Positions 12,129-26,201 of a stretch of DNA of 64,000 nucleotides are shown in pieces (position 1 is the first letter of the stretch; each line of letters starts with the position of its first letter). The translations under genes were made by a program, and so were the position numbers. Below the pieces are notes generated by a model. It ran no database searches, was not told the origin of the DNA, and saw only the letters and a program-made list of their open reading frames with translations. The DNA comes from Maea johnstoni. Lineage: Eukaryota > Annelida > Polychaeta > Spionida > Magelonidae. The DNA lies in assembly GCA_963942565.1 (NCBI GenBank), contig OZ012686.1, forward strand, positions 8,428,659 through 8,492,658. The letters run 5' to 3'.

Positions 12129-15100
12129 TTAGTGTTCGTCTGATTGTTCGAACATGCCGAACAGCATTCGTTTCAGCTCCGATTATGATCATTGAATACA
12201 TTAAATGGCATCTTTGAACAAAAAACCGACCATGGATAAAAATTACATTAAAAAAATAGCTGGACCTGCACATCATTGAGTATGACTTAGTATCCAATCC
12301 CGTGCTGCGCACAGGGGGGCTTGCTAGTTACTATTATTATTATTATCATTTATATGACTGTATCATATAACAATATTTTAAAGTTAATCCATTAGAAAAT
12401 TCCTCAAGTATGTTCAAACTTGAACATGACAGGAAATGGTCACTAGTTACAACTTTCACCCTCAGGAACACGCTTAAACTCCTATACTAAGCTGCAAGCC
12501 GGTGTATCATATACCTCCTTACCTAAATATGCCACTTTTTGTAGTTATTTCCAATAAAACCGCTTTTATACTAAATTTTCCACTGCAAGTTGAAATATTT
12601 AAGACTGTCTATTCTTGTGGTAACACCCCTCCTAAACTTCCACAGCTGACTGCATTTGACCCATAAAGATAAGGACCTGCACGGGGGCACGTCTGATCGA
12701 CTGTCCATTCACTCATAATCAAACAGGCTCAAGTTAGAACAATCATCTTACTCCATTTCGTCTGTGAGCGTGTTCGAACAGTGTTGACAGAGGCTCGGAT
12801 CTCCACAGGATCAGGCAAGAAGTACATAACCTGACATTTTGGGTAGATCTATACAGTATTTTATAAATCAGCCATGCAATGCGACTGACCGCCACTGTGG
12901 CCCTTCCTTATCATGCAATCAGGATTCACTAATCAGTGAATCACACTAGTATTATAGATCATCTAGTTGTATAGTCTGTCTGACTTGAGTTGGCTAACCG
13001 CTTTTTCCTCTTTTAACCACTAAAAGTTCGTTTTTGCCTTCCAAACTTGGCAAACGTCTTTGCAGCACTACCGCATGTATGTACAAACATACTTTTTGTC
13101 TCGACTCCGCAAAATGTTTATTTTGCTCATTAGGTCCCATTGTAAAATTTGCCTAATGAGTATTGCAAACAATTGACAACAGTGCAAACACGCGAGATCG
13201 TCAGAATTCTCAAATGGTTTTCAGTGCAATCTATGCCACGTTATTTTTGAAAGTGTTAAGATATTAATTGTGCGATTTTCACCAAGTCACAAATGACATC
13301 CATCAGAAATCAAACGTATATATAATATAGTCTGATAGTTTCAAGGTCTTTGTGTCAATGTCCACAGCTGATCTCCACATCGCATGTCGTAGGTGCAGCA
13401 ACAAGGGTCACCCTCCACCCTCTGCTGGCCGGCGTGTGACAGGAATCATTTAGTTAATATAAATGTGTATAGTTTTATGGGATGAAGAGATATTGTGTTT
13501 CATGTCATTATCCCGATTAGCATGAAACTTAATTTTAGTGCCAGTTTGATATCTTTGTAAATACCAGCAAAGGAGACACAAGGGATTGTATCTAAGATAT
13601 ATTTCATTTTGATTGAATTTGTATGGGGCGCCGTTTGTAACATCTAGAATTCTGTCGACAGAATACAATTCTGTTGGACAGAATACAATTCTGTCCAACA
13701 TAATTGTATTGTATTGTATTGTATTGCACAATTATTTTTTTTTCGTTGAGATTCAGGGCTCGATTTTTTTCTATCATTTCAAGGCTCAATAAAAAAAAAT
13801 TCGAAGATTTTGAGGGCTCATTTTTTTCATCACTTTCAGGGACGTAGGGTGTCTAAGTCCGTATGCCATTGGCACACAGGGGCTGGCCGCTGGTGGCGCA
13901 CTGCCATTTCGGCGGGGGGAGTGTAGGCCGCCAGAATCGAAAGGGTTGTAGATGCCCTGAGATGCATTATCATCCTTAACTGAGGCCCAAATGAGTGGTT
14001 TCAGATGAAATTTTTTTCTGTTTTGTGAAAGCAATTGACCATTTTTTACCTTTTTTATTTGGTGTGCAGGGCTGCCCGCCCATGGTGCATTTCCATTACG
14101 GTGGGGGTCTGTAATTCTGAACCTGCAGTGACTTTAACCTTTGAAAGTAATGAGATTATGTCATTTGAGTGAAAAGGTGTAAATATTGAAATGATGTAGA
14201 ATATGGGTTGACAAAGGATGGTTGGCAATTATATTCTATACCTGATAACACTCAAGAATCACGAGATACACCTTGTTATATGAATATGCTGCAGTGAGGT
14301 GTGTTTCACTACTGTCGGCAAACGTCATGAAAAAATCGTGAAATTTCATAGATCTGTGAAAATGTCGTGAAACAGGATCGTGAAAAAAACGCGTGGGTCC
14401 GATATTTTGTATTCAAAATGCGTATCTAGTCACAATTACACATGGCCACACTCTAAAAACAAGCGCCTAAAATAAACATGTTTTAGTGTTTAAAACTAAA
14501 CACATAGTGTTTATTTCACTGTTGTTGGATACTTTTTGGGGTTCTTTTTTTATAATCACATATTTGGGTGTTTATGATACTTAGTTTATTTTTTTAAGAG
14601 TAGTCGCTGATACCATTATGAACACATAGTGTTAATATCGAATTTTTGTGTTTTAAACACTCACTGCATGTTTGTCTTCTCTTAGGTATATTTTTAAACC
14701 CATGAAATTCTTGTAAGAATTTTTTTCTCCTCTTTTTCCAAATAAAAATAAATAATTAAAAAAACATTTATACATTTTTATCAATGGAAATATAATTATT
14801 ATCATCATTATCTATATATTAATACCCTTATTTTGAGTTCGTTCTATACAGTTTTCTTAGCAGCTTTGCCATGCCGGGCTGCACTGCCATTGTGATTGTT
14901 TTGCCTTGGGTTTCCTATTGGTCAGGAAACTTTTGCTTTTTTGAAATTTTGGCATTTAATGCCTTTATTCTTGAAAAATGGTCCCGTTGCCAATGGCGAT
15001 GCCTGATACAATGTATTTCATCCACTGTGGTAAACTGAATCTATAAAACTTATACAATGTTGCTCTCCCCCTCTTTCAACTCTATCTATAAAATTATACA

Positions 15101-15992
15101 ATGTTGCAAAACTCTACACCATACAGCATCAGGGTGATAGGGAGAATGAGTGCATGCGTACTCAGACCTGTGGTGTTACAACTCTCCTCTTTCCCGCTAC
15201 ATCTGTCTGTCTTTCTATCCCTCTTACCTCTCTCTCCTTCAATACTCTCTCCTATGTCTCTGCCTGTCTCTTGCTTTAGTCTTTCAGATGGCCATAGCTT
15301 TTGTCATCAATCTTCATAATATGTTTTCTTATTGAATACTTAAATTTGTATGGTTTGGGCGATCGAATGGGCCCACCACAATATAAAATATTATTTCAAG
15401 CTGGCTGTGTCAAACCATTTTCTCTCCCAGTGCTATATTGTCATTGTGCACTCTGTGTCTTTCTGTATAGGCTATATCCTTTTAACTTGATTTTTCTTTT
15501 CTTTTTTCTTCCCTTTAGCATTTGTTCCATCCCTTTTTTCATCATGTCTCACTGAGTAGGCCTACTGTATTAACCACTTATTTTTATTATTTCCTCTGTA
15601 TTTCTTTTGCTTATTTAGCAATTTCTGTTCTTCCTCTTCCCACTTTTTGTTTTGTGTTTTTATTTGCATTTGGGAATTTACTTCTTTTTAGTTTGCCCCT
15701 CCAATGTTTATCACTTTTATATCCTCTGTTTGTTTTTTTTATTTTCTATTTCCTATATTTTATAGCACTTATATTTCCTTTCTTGCATTCACTGTACATT
15801 TTTTTCCCTCTCCCATGTTGTTTTCTTATATTTGTAATTTCTGTACTCATACTTTTGCATGTTCTTATTTACATTCTGTGCTTTCTTTTTGATCTCCACT
15901 CCCATATTTCTTTCTTGCATCCTCCTTCCATGACCTACTATTTTTTTTGGCATGTTCTCTCTCTCATATTGTATATATCATTTATTTAATTT

Positions 15993-16030
<38 letters not shown>

Positions 16031-16033
<3 letters not shown>

Positions 16034-17430
16034 TTACAAATACCATCATTAGGGGACATCACCCAAAAATTCAACCATTAGGGGACATTATAAAATTGTC
16101 TTTTTGGGGGGCTCTTAATGTCTGTAGACTGTTGTATGTTTGCAAGTGAACCACATATTATGTTTGCAGAAGGTATGATACATCTAGGCTGACAATAGGC
16201 AAAATATACATGAAGGTCCCCTAAAGTATGTCCCCTAAGATACATGTGATTTGGGTCATGCAAAAAGCTTACCATTAGGGGACCTCGACTATATATACAA
16301 TGTATATGTATATATATACATTGTATATATATATGTATCCACTGACAAATCCGATCATTAGGGGACCTTGAATACATATATACATATATTTACTAACAAA
16401 TTGCATTATAAAGGGGACATATATACCAAAACAACAATTTGGGGAGGGGGGGGGGCTACCCGTAGGTGGTCAGCTATTCGAGTGTAGTGAGATTGACCTA
16501 TCTGCACCAGTCGTGTGGTCGCGGGCGCCCTGTTTCCACACAACTTCGTGTGTCCCTCAATCCAAAAATTCACCTCTTGAATTGAGTCTTTCTGGGTGGT
16601 GTTTTACAGTATATGTTTACACATGTATATATATATATAAATATATACAATATGATACATATATTGGACCCATATGTTTATGCAGGATTCGACATAAACA
16701 CTCACCGCGGCTCATCTGCCGGGAAAAGTGCTTACGAGCGCCGGGCAATCAGCTGCCGAGCTGGTTCGTTTGATCAGTGGAGGTTTATTCCAATGATCAT
16801 TGAAAAGAAGTCTGGCAAGTGCCCATGTAAACTTTTTGTGCAGACCGGACCCATTTTCAGCCATTTTCAGGCTCCTAAAGTACGTCCCCTAAGATACATG
16901 TGATTTGGGTCATGCAAAAAGCTTACCATTAGGGGACCTCGACTATACATACAATGTATATGTATATATATACATTGTATATATATATGTATCCACTGAC
17001 AAATCCGATCATTAGGGGACCTTGAATACATATATACATATATTTACTAACTTTTTTTTATTAATCCATATATTTACATTCATAAATGCATTAATCACAC
17101 AAATAGAAATTCAATAACAATATCCCCGAATTTGTGCCTAATATATTTCCATTTTATGTCATTTTTACTAATATTTCGTAGGTCCCCTAATGGTAAAAGT
17201 TTAAAAATTTCGATCACAAATTTCCACTATTTAACTGCGAAGTTATGGAAACGTGGAGACGCATCTAAATCTTTATTCAATTATGTTCATTCTTAGTTAT
17301 TCATTATAGGCAACAAAGTCCTGGTCTCCATGAAAACTGGTTAAGGACATTAGGGGACTTGGCTCTTGTACCATTAGGGGACCATGTCCCCTAACCCTAC
17401 TCCAAATGTCCCCTAATGGTGGCATTCGTA

Positions 17431-17433
<3 letters not shown>
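16031..17433. mobile_element. TA-flanked ATTAGGGGAC element, copy 2
   Basis: Copy of the 10078-11480 element inside tandem unit 2, with the same ends and internal repeats. Confidence 0.6.
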
Positions 17434-17504
<71 letters not shown>

Positions 17505-17510
<6 letters not shown>

Positions 17511-17710
17511 AACACGAAATTTCCGCGTGTGTTTATATATAGCGTACTTAGCGTGTGGTTCCGCTTCGCTATATATAAAAACGCTGTACTTTTTTATTAC
17601 TGTACTGGCGCTGTCAGCGGCGGCTATCTTCGCTAACATAAAGATACGTTATGATGCAAAACTCCCCAATTCGCTATACTTGGGACACGCGTGAATTTCG
17701 TGTTCTACAG
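17505..17710. mobile_element. 206-base mariner-type MITE, copy 2
   Basis: Same element as at 11562, inside tandem unit 2; same length and TA-flanked ends. Confidence 0.8.
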
Positions 17711-17913
17711 TATATATATATATATATATATCAAGCCCTATACTTTTCAACTTATATTAGCAATCCTTGAAATTCATTTGGCATTTAATCATCAAACCTC
17801 TCCTTGGAATTTCATTGGCATGCAGACATCATAACTGCTTGCCCACTTGCCGTTGCATTTGAAATTTGGAAAAAAAAATGTTGCTTTTTCTAGCATATAG
17901 TGGCTGAGTTGTG

Positions 17914-18070
17914 TGACTAGCCAGTTATAACTGGTGGAGGAAGCTGGAGTAATTAGCGAAAACCACCGCCTAATGCCAAGTCACTGGCAACTTTCTCATG
18001 CCGTGACTGGGATTCGTACCCGCACAGGGGTGAGAGTCAGCTAGCAGTCTTAGACCACAGGGCAGATTGA
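17914..18070 (-). repeat. SINE copy in tandem unit 2
   Basis: Same SINE insertion as at 11970, carried in the second unit. Confidence 0.65.
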
Positions 18071-21000
18071 CTTAGTGTTCGTCTGATTGTTCGAACATGC
18101 CGAACAGCATTCGTTTCAGCTCCGATTATGATCATTGAATACATTAAATGGCATCTTTGAACAAAAAACCGACCATGGATAAAAATTACATTAAAAAAAT
18201 AGCTGGACCTGCACATCATTGAGTATGACTTAGTATCCAATCCCGTGCTGCGCACAGGGGGGCTTGCTAGTTACTATTATTATTATTATCATTTATATGA
18301 CTGTATCATATAACAATATTTTAAAGTTAATCCATTAGAAAATTCCTCAAGTATGTTCAAACTTGAACATGACAGGAAATGGTCACTAGTTACAACTTTC
18401 ACCCTCAGGAACACGCTTAAACTCCTATACTAAGCTGCAAGCCGGTGTATCATATACCTCCTTACCTAAATATGCCACTTTTTGTAGTTATTTCCAATAA
18501 AACCGCTTTTATACTAAATTTTCCACTGCAAGTTGAAATATTTAAGACTGTCTATTCTTGTGGTAACACCCCTCCTAAACTTCCACAGCTGACTGCATTT
18601 GACCCATAAAGATAAGGACCTGCACGGGGGCACGTCTGATCGACTGTCCATTCACTCATAATCAAACAGGCTCAAGTTAGAACAATCATCTTACTCCATT
18701 TCGTCTGTGAGCGTGTTCGAACAGTGTTGACAGAGGCTCGGATCTCCACAGGATCAGGCAAGAAGTACATAACCTGACATTTTGGGTAGATCTATACAGT
18801 ATTTTATAAATCAGCCATGCAATGCGACTGACCGCCACTGTGGCCCTTCCTTATCATGCAATCAGGATTCACTAATCAGTGAATCACACTAGTATTATAG
18901 ATCATCTAGTTGTATAGTCTGTCTGACTTGAGTTGGCTAACCGCTTTTTCCTCTTTTAACCACTAAAAGTTCGTTTTTGCCTTCCAAACTTGGCAAACGT
19001 CTTTGCAGCACTACCGCATGTATGTACAAACATACTTTTTGTCTCGACTCCGCAAAATGTTTATTTTGCTCATTAGGTCCCATTGTAAAATTTGCCTAAT
19101 GAGTATTGCAAACAATTGACAACAGTGCAAACACGCGAGATCGTCAGAATTCTCAAATGGTTTTCAGTGCAATCTATGCCACGTTATTTTTGAAAGTGTT
19201 AAGATATTAATTGTGCGATTTTCACCAAGTCACAAATGACATCCATCAGAAATCAAACGTATATATAATATAGTCTGATAGTTTCAAGGTCTTTGTGTCA
19301 ATGTCCACAGCTGATCTCCACATCGCATGTCGTAGGTGCAGCAACAAGGGTCACCCTCCACCCTCTGCTGGCCGGCGTGTGACAGGAATCATTTAGTTAA
19401 TATAAATGTGTATAGTTTTATGGGATGAAGAGATATTGTGTTTCATGTCATTATCCCGATTAGCATGAAACTTAATTTTAGTGCCAGTTTGATATCTTTG
19501 TAAATACCAGCAAAGGAGACACAAGGGATTGTATCTAAGATATATTTCATTTTGATTGAATTTGTATGGGGCGCCGTTTGTAACATCTAGAATTCTGTCG
19601 ACAGAATACAATTCTGTTGGACAGAATACAATTCTGTCCAACATAATTGTATTGTATTGTATTGTATTGCACAATTATTTTTTTTTCGTTGAGATTCAGG
19701 GCTCGATTTTTTTCTATCATTTCAAGGCTCAATAAAAAAAAATTCGAAGATTTTGAGGGCTCATTTTTTTCATCACTTTCAGGGACGTAGGGTGTCTAAG
19801 TCCGTATGCCATTGGCACACAGGGGCTGGCCGCTGGTGGCGCACTGCCATTTCGGCGGGGGGAGTGTAGGCCGCCAGAATCGAAAGGGTTGTAGATGCCC
19901 TGAGATGCATTATCATCCTTAACTGAGGCCCAAATGAGTGGTTTCAGATGAAATTTTTTTCTGTTTTGTGAAAGCAATTGACCATTTTTTACCTTTTTTA
20001 TTTGGTGTGCAGGGCTGCCCGCCCATGGTGCATTTCCATTACGGTGGGGGTCTGTAATTCTGAACCTGCAGTGACTTTAACCTTTGAAAGTAATGAGATT
20101 ATGTCATTTGAGTGAAAAGGTGTAAATATTGAAATGATGTAGAATATGGGTTGACAAAGGATGGTTGGCAATTATATTCTATACCTGATAACACTCAAGA
20201 ATCACGAGATACACCTTGTTATATGAATATGCTGCAGTGAGGTGTGTTTCACTACTGTCGGCAAACGTCATGAAAAAATCGTGAAATTTCATAGATCTGT
20301 GAAAATGTCGTGAAACAGGATCGTGAAAAAAACGCGTGGGTCCGATATTTTGTATTCAAAATGCGTATCTAGTCACAATTACACATGGCCACACTCTAAA
20401 AACAAGCGCCTAAAATAAACATGTTTTAGTGTTTAAAACTAAACACATAGTGTTTATTTCACTGTTGTTGGATACTTTTTGGGGTTCTTTTTTTATAATC
20501 ACATATTTGGGTGTTTATGATACTTAGTTTATTTTTTTAAGAGTAGTCGCTGATACCATTATGAACACATAGTGTTAATATCGAATTTTTGTGTTTTAAA
20601 CACTCACTGCATGTTTGTCTTCTCTTAGGTATATTTTTAAACCCATGAAATTCTTGTAAGAATTTTTTTCTCCTCTTTTTCCAAATAAAAATAAATAATT
20701 AAAAAAACATTTATACATTTTTATCAATGGAAATATAATTATTATCATCATTATCTATATATTAATACCCTTATTTTGAGTTCGTTCTATACAGTTTTCT
20801 TAGCAGCTTTGCCATGCCGGGCTGCACTGCCATTGTGATTGTTTTGCCTTGGGTTTCCTATTGGTCAGGAAACTTTTGCTTTTTTGAAATTTTGGCATTT
20901 AATGCCTTTATTCTTGAAAAATGGTCCCGTTGCCAATGGCGATGCCTGATACAATGTATTTCATCCACTGTGGTAAACTGAATCTATAAAACTTATACAA

Positions 21001-21935
21001 TGTTGCTCTCCCCCTCTTTCAACTCTATCTATAAAATTATACAATGTTGCAAAACTCTACACCATACAGCATCAGGGTGATAGGGAGAATGAGTGCATGC
21101 GTACTCAGACCTGTGGTGTTACAACTCTCCTCTTTCCCGCTACATCTGTCTGTCTTTCTATCCCTCTTACCTCTCTCTCCTTCAATACTCTCTCCTATGT
21201 CTCTGCCTGTCTCTTGCTTTAGTCTTTCAGATGGCCATAGCTTTTGTCATCAATCTTCATAATATGTTTTCTTATTGAATACTTAAATTTGTATGGTTTG
21301 GGCGATCGAATGGGCCCACCACAATATAAAATATTATTTCAAGCTGGCTGTGTCAAACCATTTTCTCTCCCAGTGCTATATTGTCATTGTGCACTCTGTG
21401 TCTTTCTGTATAGGCTATATCCTTTTAACTTGATTTTTCTTTTCTTTTTTCTTCCCTTTAGCATTTGTTCCATCCCTTTTTTCATCATGTCTCACTGAGT
21501 AGGCCTACTGTATTAACCACTTATTTTTATTATTTCCTCTGTATTTCTTTTGCTTATTTAGCAATTTCTGTTCTTCCTCTTCCCACTTTTTGTTTTGTGT
21601 TTTTATTTGCATTTGGGAATTTACTTCTTTTTAGTTTGCCCCTCCAATGTTTATCACTTTTATATCCTCTGTTTGTTTTTTTTATTTTCTATTTCCTATA
21701 TTTTATAGCACTTATATTTCCTTTCTTGCATTCACTGTACATTTTTTTCCCTCTCCCATGTTGTTTTCTTATATTTGTAATTTCTGTACTCATACTTTTG
21801 CATGTTCTTATTTACATTCTGTGCTTTCTTTTTGATCTCCACTCCCATATTTCTTTCTTGCATCCTCCTTTCATGACCTACTATTTTTTTTGGCATGTTC
21901 TCTCTCTCATATTGTATATATCATTTATTTAATTT

Positions 21936-21975
<40 letters not shown>

Positions 21976-21978
<3 letters not shown>

Positions 21979-23367
21979 TTACAAATACCATCATTAGGGG
22001 ACATCACCCAAAAATTCAACCATTAGGGGACATTATAAAATTGTCTTTTTGGGGGGCTCTTAATGTCTGTAGACTGTTGTATGTTTGCAAGTGAACCACA
22101 TATTATGTTTGCAGAAGGTATGATACATCTAGGCTGACAATAGGCAAAATATACATGAAGGTCCCCTAAAGTATGTCCCCTAAGATACATGTGATTTGGG
22201 TCATGCAAAAAGCTTACCATTAGGGGACCTCGACTATATATACAATGTATATGTATATATATACATTGTATATATATATGTATCCACTGACAAATCCGAT
22301 CATTAGGGGACCTTGAATACATATATACATATATTTACTAACAAATTGCATTATAAAGGGGACATATATACCAAAACAACAATTTGGGGAGGGGGGGGGG
22401 GGCTACCCGTAGGTGGTCAGCTATTCGAGTGTAGTGAGATTGACCTATCTGCACCAGTCGTGTGGTCGCGGGCGCCCTGTTTCCACACAACTTCGTGTGT
22501 CCCTCAATCCAAAAATTCACCTCTTGAATTGAGTCTTTCTGGGTGGTGTTTTACAGTATATGTTTACACATGTATATATATATATAAATATATACAATAT
22601 GATACATATATTGGACCCATATGTTTATGCAGGATTCGACATAAACACTCACCGCGGCTCATCTGCCGGGAAAAGTGCTTACGAGCGCCGGGCAATCAGC
22701 TGCCGAGCTGGTTCGTTTGATCAGTGGAGGTTTATTCCAATGATCATTGAAAAGAAGTCTGGCAAGTGCCCATGTAAACTTTTTGTGCAGACCGGACCCA
22801 TTTTCAGGCTCCTAAAGTACGTCCCCTAAGATACATGTGATTTGGGTCATGCAAAAAGCTTACCATTAGGGGACCTCGACTATACATACAATGTATATGT
22901 ATATATATACATTGTATATATATATGTATCCACTGACAAATCCGATCATTAGGGGACCTTGAATACATATATACATATATTTACTAACTTTTTTTTATTA
23001 ATCCATATATTTACATTCATAAATGCATTAATCACACAAATAGAAATTCAATAACAATATCCCCGAATTTGTGCCTAATATATTTCCATTTTATGTCATT
23101 TTTACTAATATTTCGTAGGTCCCCTAATGGTAAAAGTTTAAAAATTTCGATCACAAATTTCCACTATTTAACTGCGAAGTTATGGAAACGTGGAGACGCA
23201 TCTAAATCTTTATTCAATTATGTTCATTCTTAGTTATTCATTATAGGCAACAAAGTCCTGGTCTCCATGAAAACTGGTTAAGGACATTAGGGGACTTGGC
23301 TCTTGTACCATTAGGGGACCATGTCCCCTAACCCTACTCCAAATGTCCCCTAATGGTGGCATTCGTA

Positions 23368-23370
<3 letters not shown>
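21976..23370. mobile_element. TA-flanked ATTAGGGGAC element, copy 3
   Basis: Copy of the 10078-11480 element inside tandem unit 3, with a short deletion near 22806 and a longer G run near 22388. Confidence 0.6.
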
Positions 23371-23455
<85 letters not shown>

Positions 23456-23461
<6 letters not shown>

Positions 23462-23661
23462 AACACGAAATTTCCGCGTGTGTTTATATATAGCGTACTT
23501 AGCGTGTGGTTCCGCTTCGCTATATATAAAAACGCTGTACTTTTTTATTACTGTACTGGCGCTGTCAGCGGCGGCTATCTTCGCTAACATAAAGATACGT
23601 TATGATGCAAAACTCCCCAATTCGCTATACTTGGGACACGCGTGAATTTCGTGTTCTACAG
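23456..23661. mobile_element. 206-base mariner-type MITE, copy 3
   Basis: Same element as at 11562, inside tandem unit 3; same length and TA-flanked ends. Confidence 0.8.
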
Positions 23662-23861
23662 TATATATATATATATATATCAAGCCCTATACTTTTCAAC
23701 TTATATTAGCAATCCTTGAAATTCATTTGGCATTTAATCATCAAACCTCTCCTTGGAATTTCATTGGCATGCAGACATCATAACTGCTTGCCCACTTGCC
23801 GTTGCATTTGAAATTTGGAAAAAAAAATGTTGCTTTTTCTAGCATATAGTGGCTGAGTTGT

Positions 23862-24018
23862 GTGACTAGCCAGTTATAACTGGTGGAGGAAGCTGGAGTA
23901 ATTAGCGAAAACCACCGCCTAATGCCAAGTCACTGGCAACTTTCTCATGCCGTGACTGGGATTCGTACCCGCACAGGGGTGAGAGTCAGCTAGCAGTCTT
24001 AGACCACAGGGCAGATTG
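23862..24018 (-). repeat. SINE copy in tandem unit 3
   Basis: Same SINE insertion as at 11970, carried in the third unit. Confidence 0.65.
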
Positions 24019-26201
24019 ACTTAGTGTTCGTCTGATTGTTCGAACATGCCGAACAGCATTCGTTTCAGCTCCGATTATGATCATTGAATACATTAAATGG
24101 CATCTTTGAACAAAAAACCGACCATGGATAAAAATTACATTAAAAAAATAGCTGGACCTGCACATCATTGAGTATGACTTAGTATCCAATCCCGTGCTGC
24201 GCACAGGGGGGCTTGCTAGTTACTATTATTATTATTATTATCATTTATATGACTGTATCATATAACAATATTTTAAAGTTAATCCATTAGAAAATTCCTC
24301 AAGTATGTTCAAACTTGAACATGACAGGAAATGGTCACTAGTTACAACTTTCACCCTCAGGAACACGCTTAAACTCCTATACTAAGCTGCAAGCCGGTGT
24401 ATCATATACCTCCTTACCTAAATATGCCACTTTTTGTAGTTATTTCCAATAAAACCGCTTTTATACTAAATTTTCCACTGCAAGTTGAAATATTTAAGAC
24501 TGTCTATTCTTGTGGTAACACCCCTCCTAAACTTCCACAGCTGACTGCATTTGACCCATAAAGATAAGGACCTGCACGGGGGCACGTCTGATCGACTGTC
24601 CATTCACTCATAATCAAACAGGCTCAAGTTAGAACAATCATCTTACTCCATTTCGTCTGTGAGCGTGTTCGAACAGTGTTGACAGAGGCTCGGATCTCCA
24701 CAGGATCAGGCAAGAAGTACATAACCTGACATTTTGGGTAGATCTATACAGTATTTTATAAATCAGCCATGCAATGCGACTGACCGCCACTGTGGCCCTT
24801 CCTTATCATGCAATCAGGATTCACTAATCAGTGAATCACACTAGTATTATAGATCATCTAGTTGTATAGTCTGTCTGACTTGAGTTGGCTAACCGCTTTT
24901 TCCTCTTTTAACCACTAAAAGTTCGTTTTTGCCTTCCAAACTTGGCAAACGTCTTTGCAGCACTACCGCATGTATGTACAAACATACTTTTTGTCTCGAC
25001 TCCGCAAAATGTTTATTTTGCTCATTAGGTCCCATTGTAAAATTTGCCTAATGAGTATTGCAAACAATTGACAACAGTGCAAACACGCGAGATCGTCAGA
25101 ATTCTCAAATGGTTCTCAGTGCAATCTATGCCACGTTATTTTTGAAAGTGTTAAGATATTAATTGTGCGATTTTCACCAAGTCACAAATGACATCCATCA
25201 GAAATCAAACGTATATATAATATAGTCTGATAGTTTCAAGGTCTTTGTGTCAATGTCCACAGCTGATCTCCACATCGCATGTCGTAGGTGCAGCAACAAG
25301 GGTCACCCTCCACCCTCTGCTGGCCGGCGTGTGACAGGAATCATTTAGTTAATATAAATGTGTATAGTTTTATGGGATGAAGAGATATTGTGTTTCATGT
25401 CATTATCCCGATTAGCATGAAACTTAATTTTAGTGCCAGTTTGATATCTGTGTAAATACCAGCAAAGGAGACACAAGGGATTGTATCTAAGATATATTTC
25501 ATTTTGATTGAATTTGTATGGGGCGCCGTTTGTAACATCTAGAATTCTGTCGACAGAATACAATTCTGTTGGACAGAATACAATTCTGTCCAACATAATT
25601 GTATTGTATTGTATTGTATTGCACAATTATTTTTTTTTCGTTGAGATTCAGGGCTCGATTTTTTTCTATCATTTCAAGGCTCAATAAAAAAAAATTCGAA
25701 GATTTTGAGGGCTCATTTTTTTCATCACTTTCAGGGACGTAGGGTGTCTAAGTCCGTATGCCATTGGCACACAGGGGCTGGCCGCTGGTGGCGCACTGCC
25801 ATTTCGGCGGGGGGAGTGTAGGCCGCCAGAATCGAAAGGGTTGTAGATGCCCTGAGATGCATTATCATCCTTAACTGAGGCCCAAATGAGTGGTTTCAGA
25901 TGAATTTTTTTTCTGTTTTGTGAAAGCAATTGACCATTTTTTACCTTTTTTATTTGGTGTGCAGGGCTGCCCGCCCATGGTGCATTTCCATTACGGTGGG
26001 GGTCTGTAATTCTGAACCTGCAGTGACTTTAACCTTTGAAAGTAATGAGATTATGTCATTTGAGTGAAAAGGTGTAAATATTGAAATGATGTAGAATATG
26101 GGTTGACAAAGGATGGTTGGCAATTATATTCTATACCTGATAACACTCAAGAATCACGAGATACACCTTGTTATATGAATATGCTGCAGTGAGGTGTGTT
26201 T

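Larger units (their letters stand above)
8852..12327 (+). mobile_element. Non-autonomous Helitron, copy 1
   Basis: The element starts TCTATATATTAATACCC after an A and ends GCTTGCTAG before a T, the canonical A|TC...CTAG|T insertion. Just inside the 3' end, CCCGTGC-TGC-GCACAGGG forms a hairpin with one bulge, followed by GGGCTTGCTAG, as in animal Helitrons. There are no terminal inverted repeats and no target duplication. The empty site is preserved in unit 0 near 6050: removing the element rejoins CATTA and TTACTATTATT exactly as found there. No Rep or helicase frame is present, so it is non-autonomous and would need enzymes from elsewhere. It carries two nested TA-flanked elements, long TA tracts, a pyrimidine-rich stretch (about 9220-10030) and a SINE. 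Confidence 0.85.
8431..14389. repeat. Tandem array unit 1 (5959 bases)
   Basis: First full unit. It begins CGCGTGGGTCCG directly after a GTGAAAAAAA run and ends at the same kind of run at 14389. In order it holds a GTGTTTA-rich stretch (8490-8715), the Helitron (8852-12327), an arm of the fold-back family seen intact at 58521, a short palindromic stretch with GAATTCTGTCGACAGAAT near 13645, and 82 bases of the CGTGAAA fold-back element. No conserved protein is encoded. Confidence 0.9.
14811..18270 (+). mobile_element. Non-autonomous Helitron, copy 2 (in unit 2)
   Basis: Same ends as copy 1 (TCTATATATTAATACC and the hairpin plus CTAG). It was multiplied as part of the tandem unit rather than by a new insertion, since the flanks are identical. 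Confidence 0.85.
14390..20332. repeat. Tandem array unit 2 (5943 bases)
   Basis: Nearly identical to unit 1. The length difference comes almost wholly from shorter (TA)n tracts inside the Helitron. Very few single-base differences are visible by eye. Confidence 0.9.
20754..24219 (+). mobile_element. Non-autonomous Helitron, copy 3 (in unit 3)
   Basis: Same ends and flanks as copies 1 and 2. It differs mainly in the length and purity of the internal TA tracts, plus a 10-base deletion near 22806. Confidence 0.85.
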
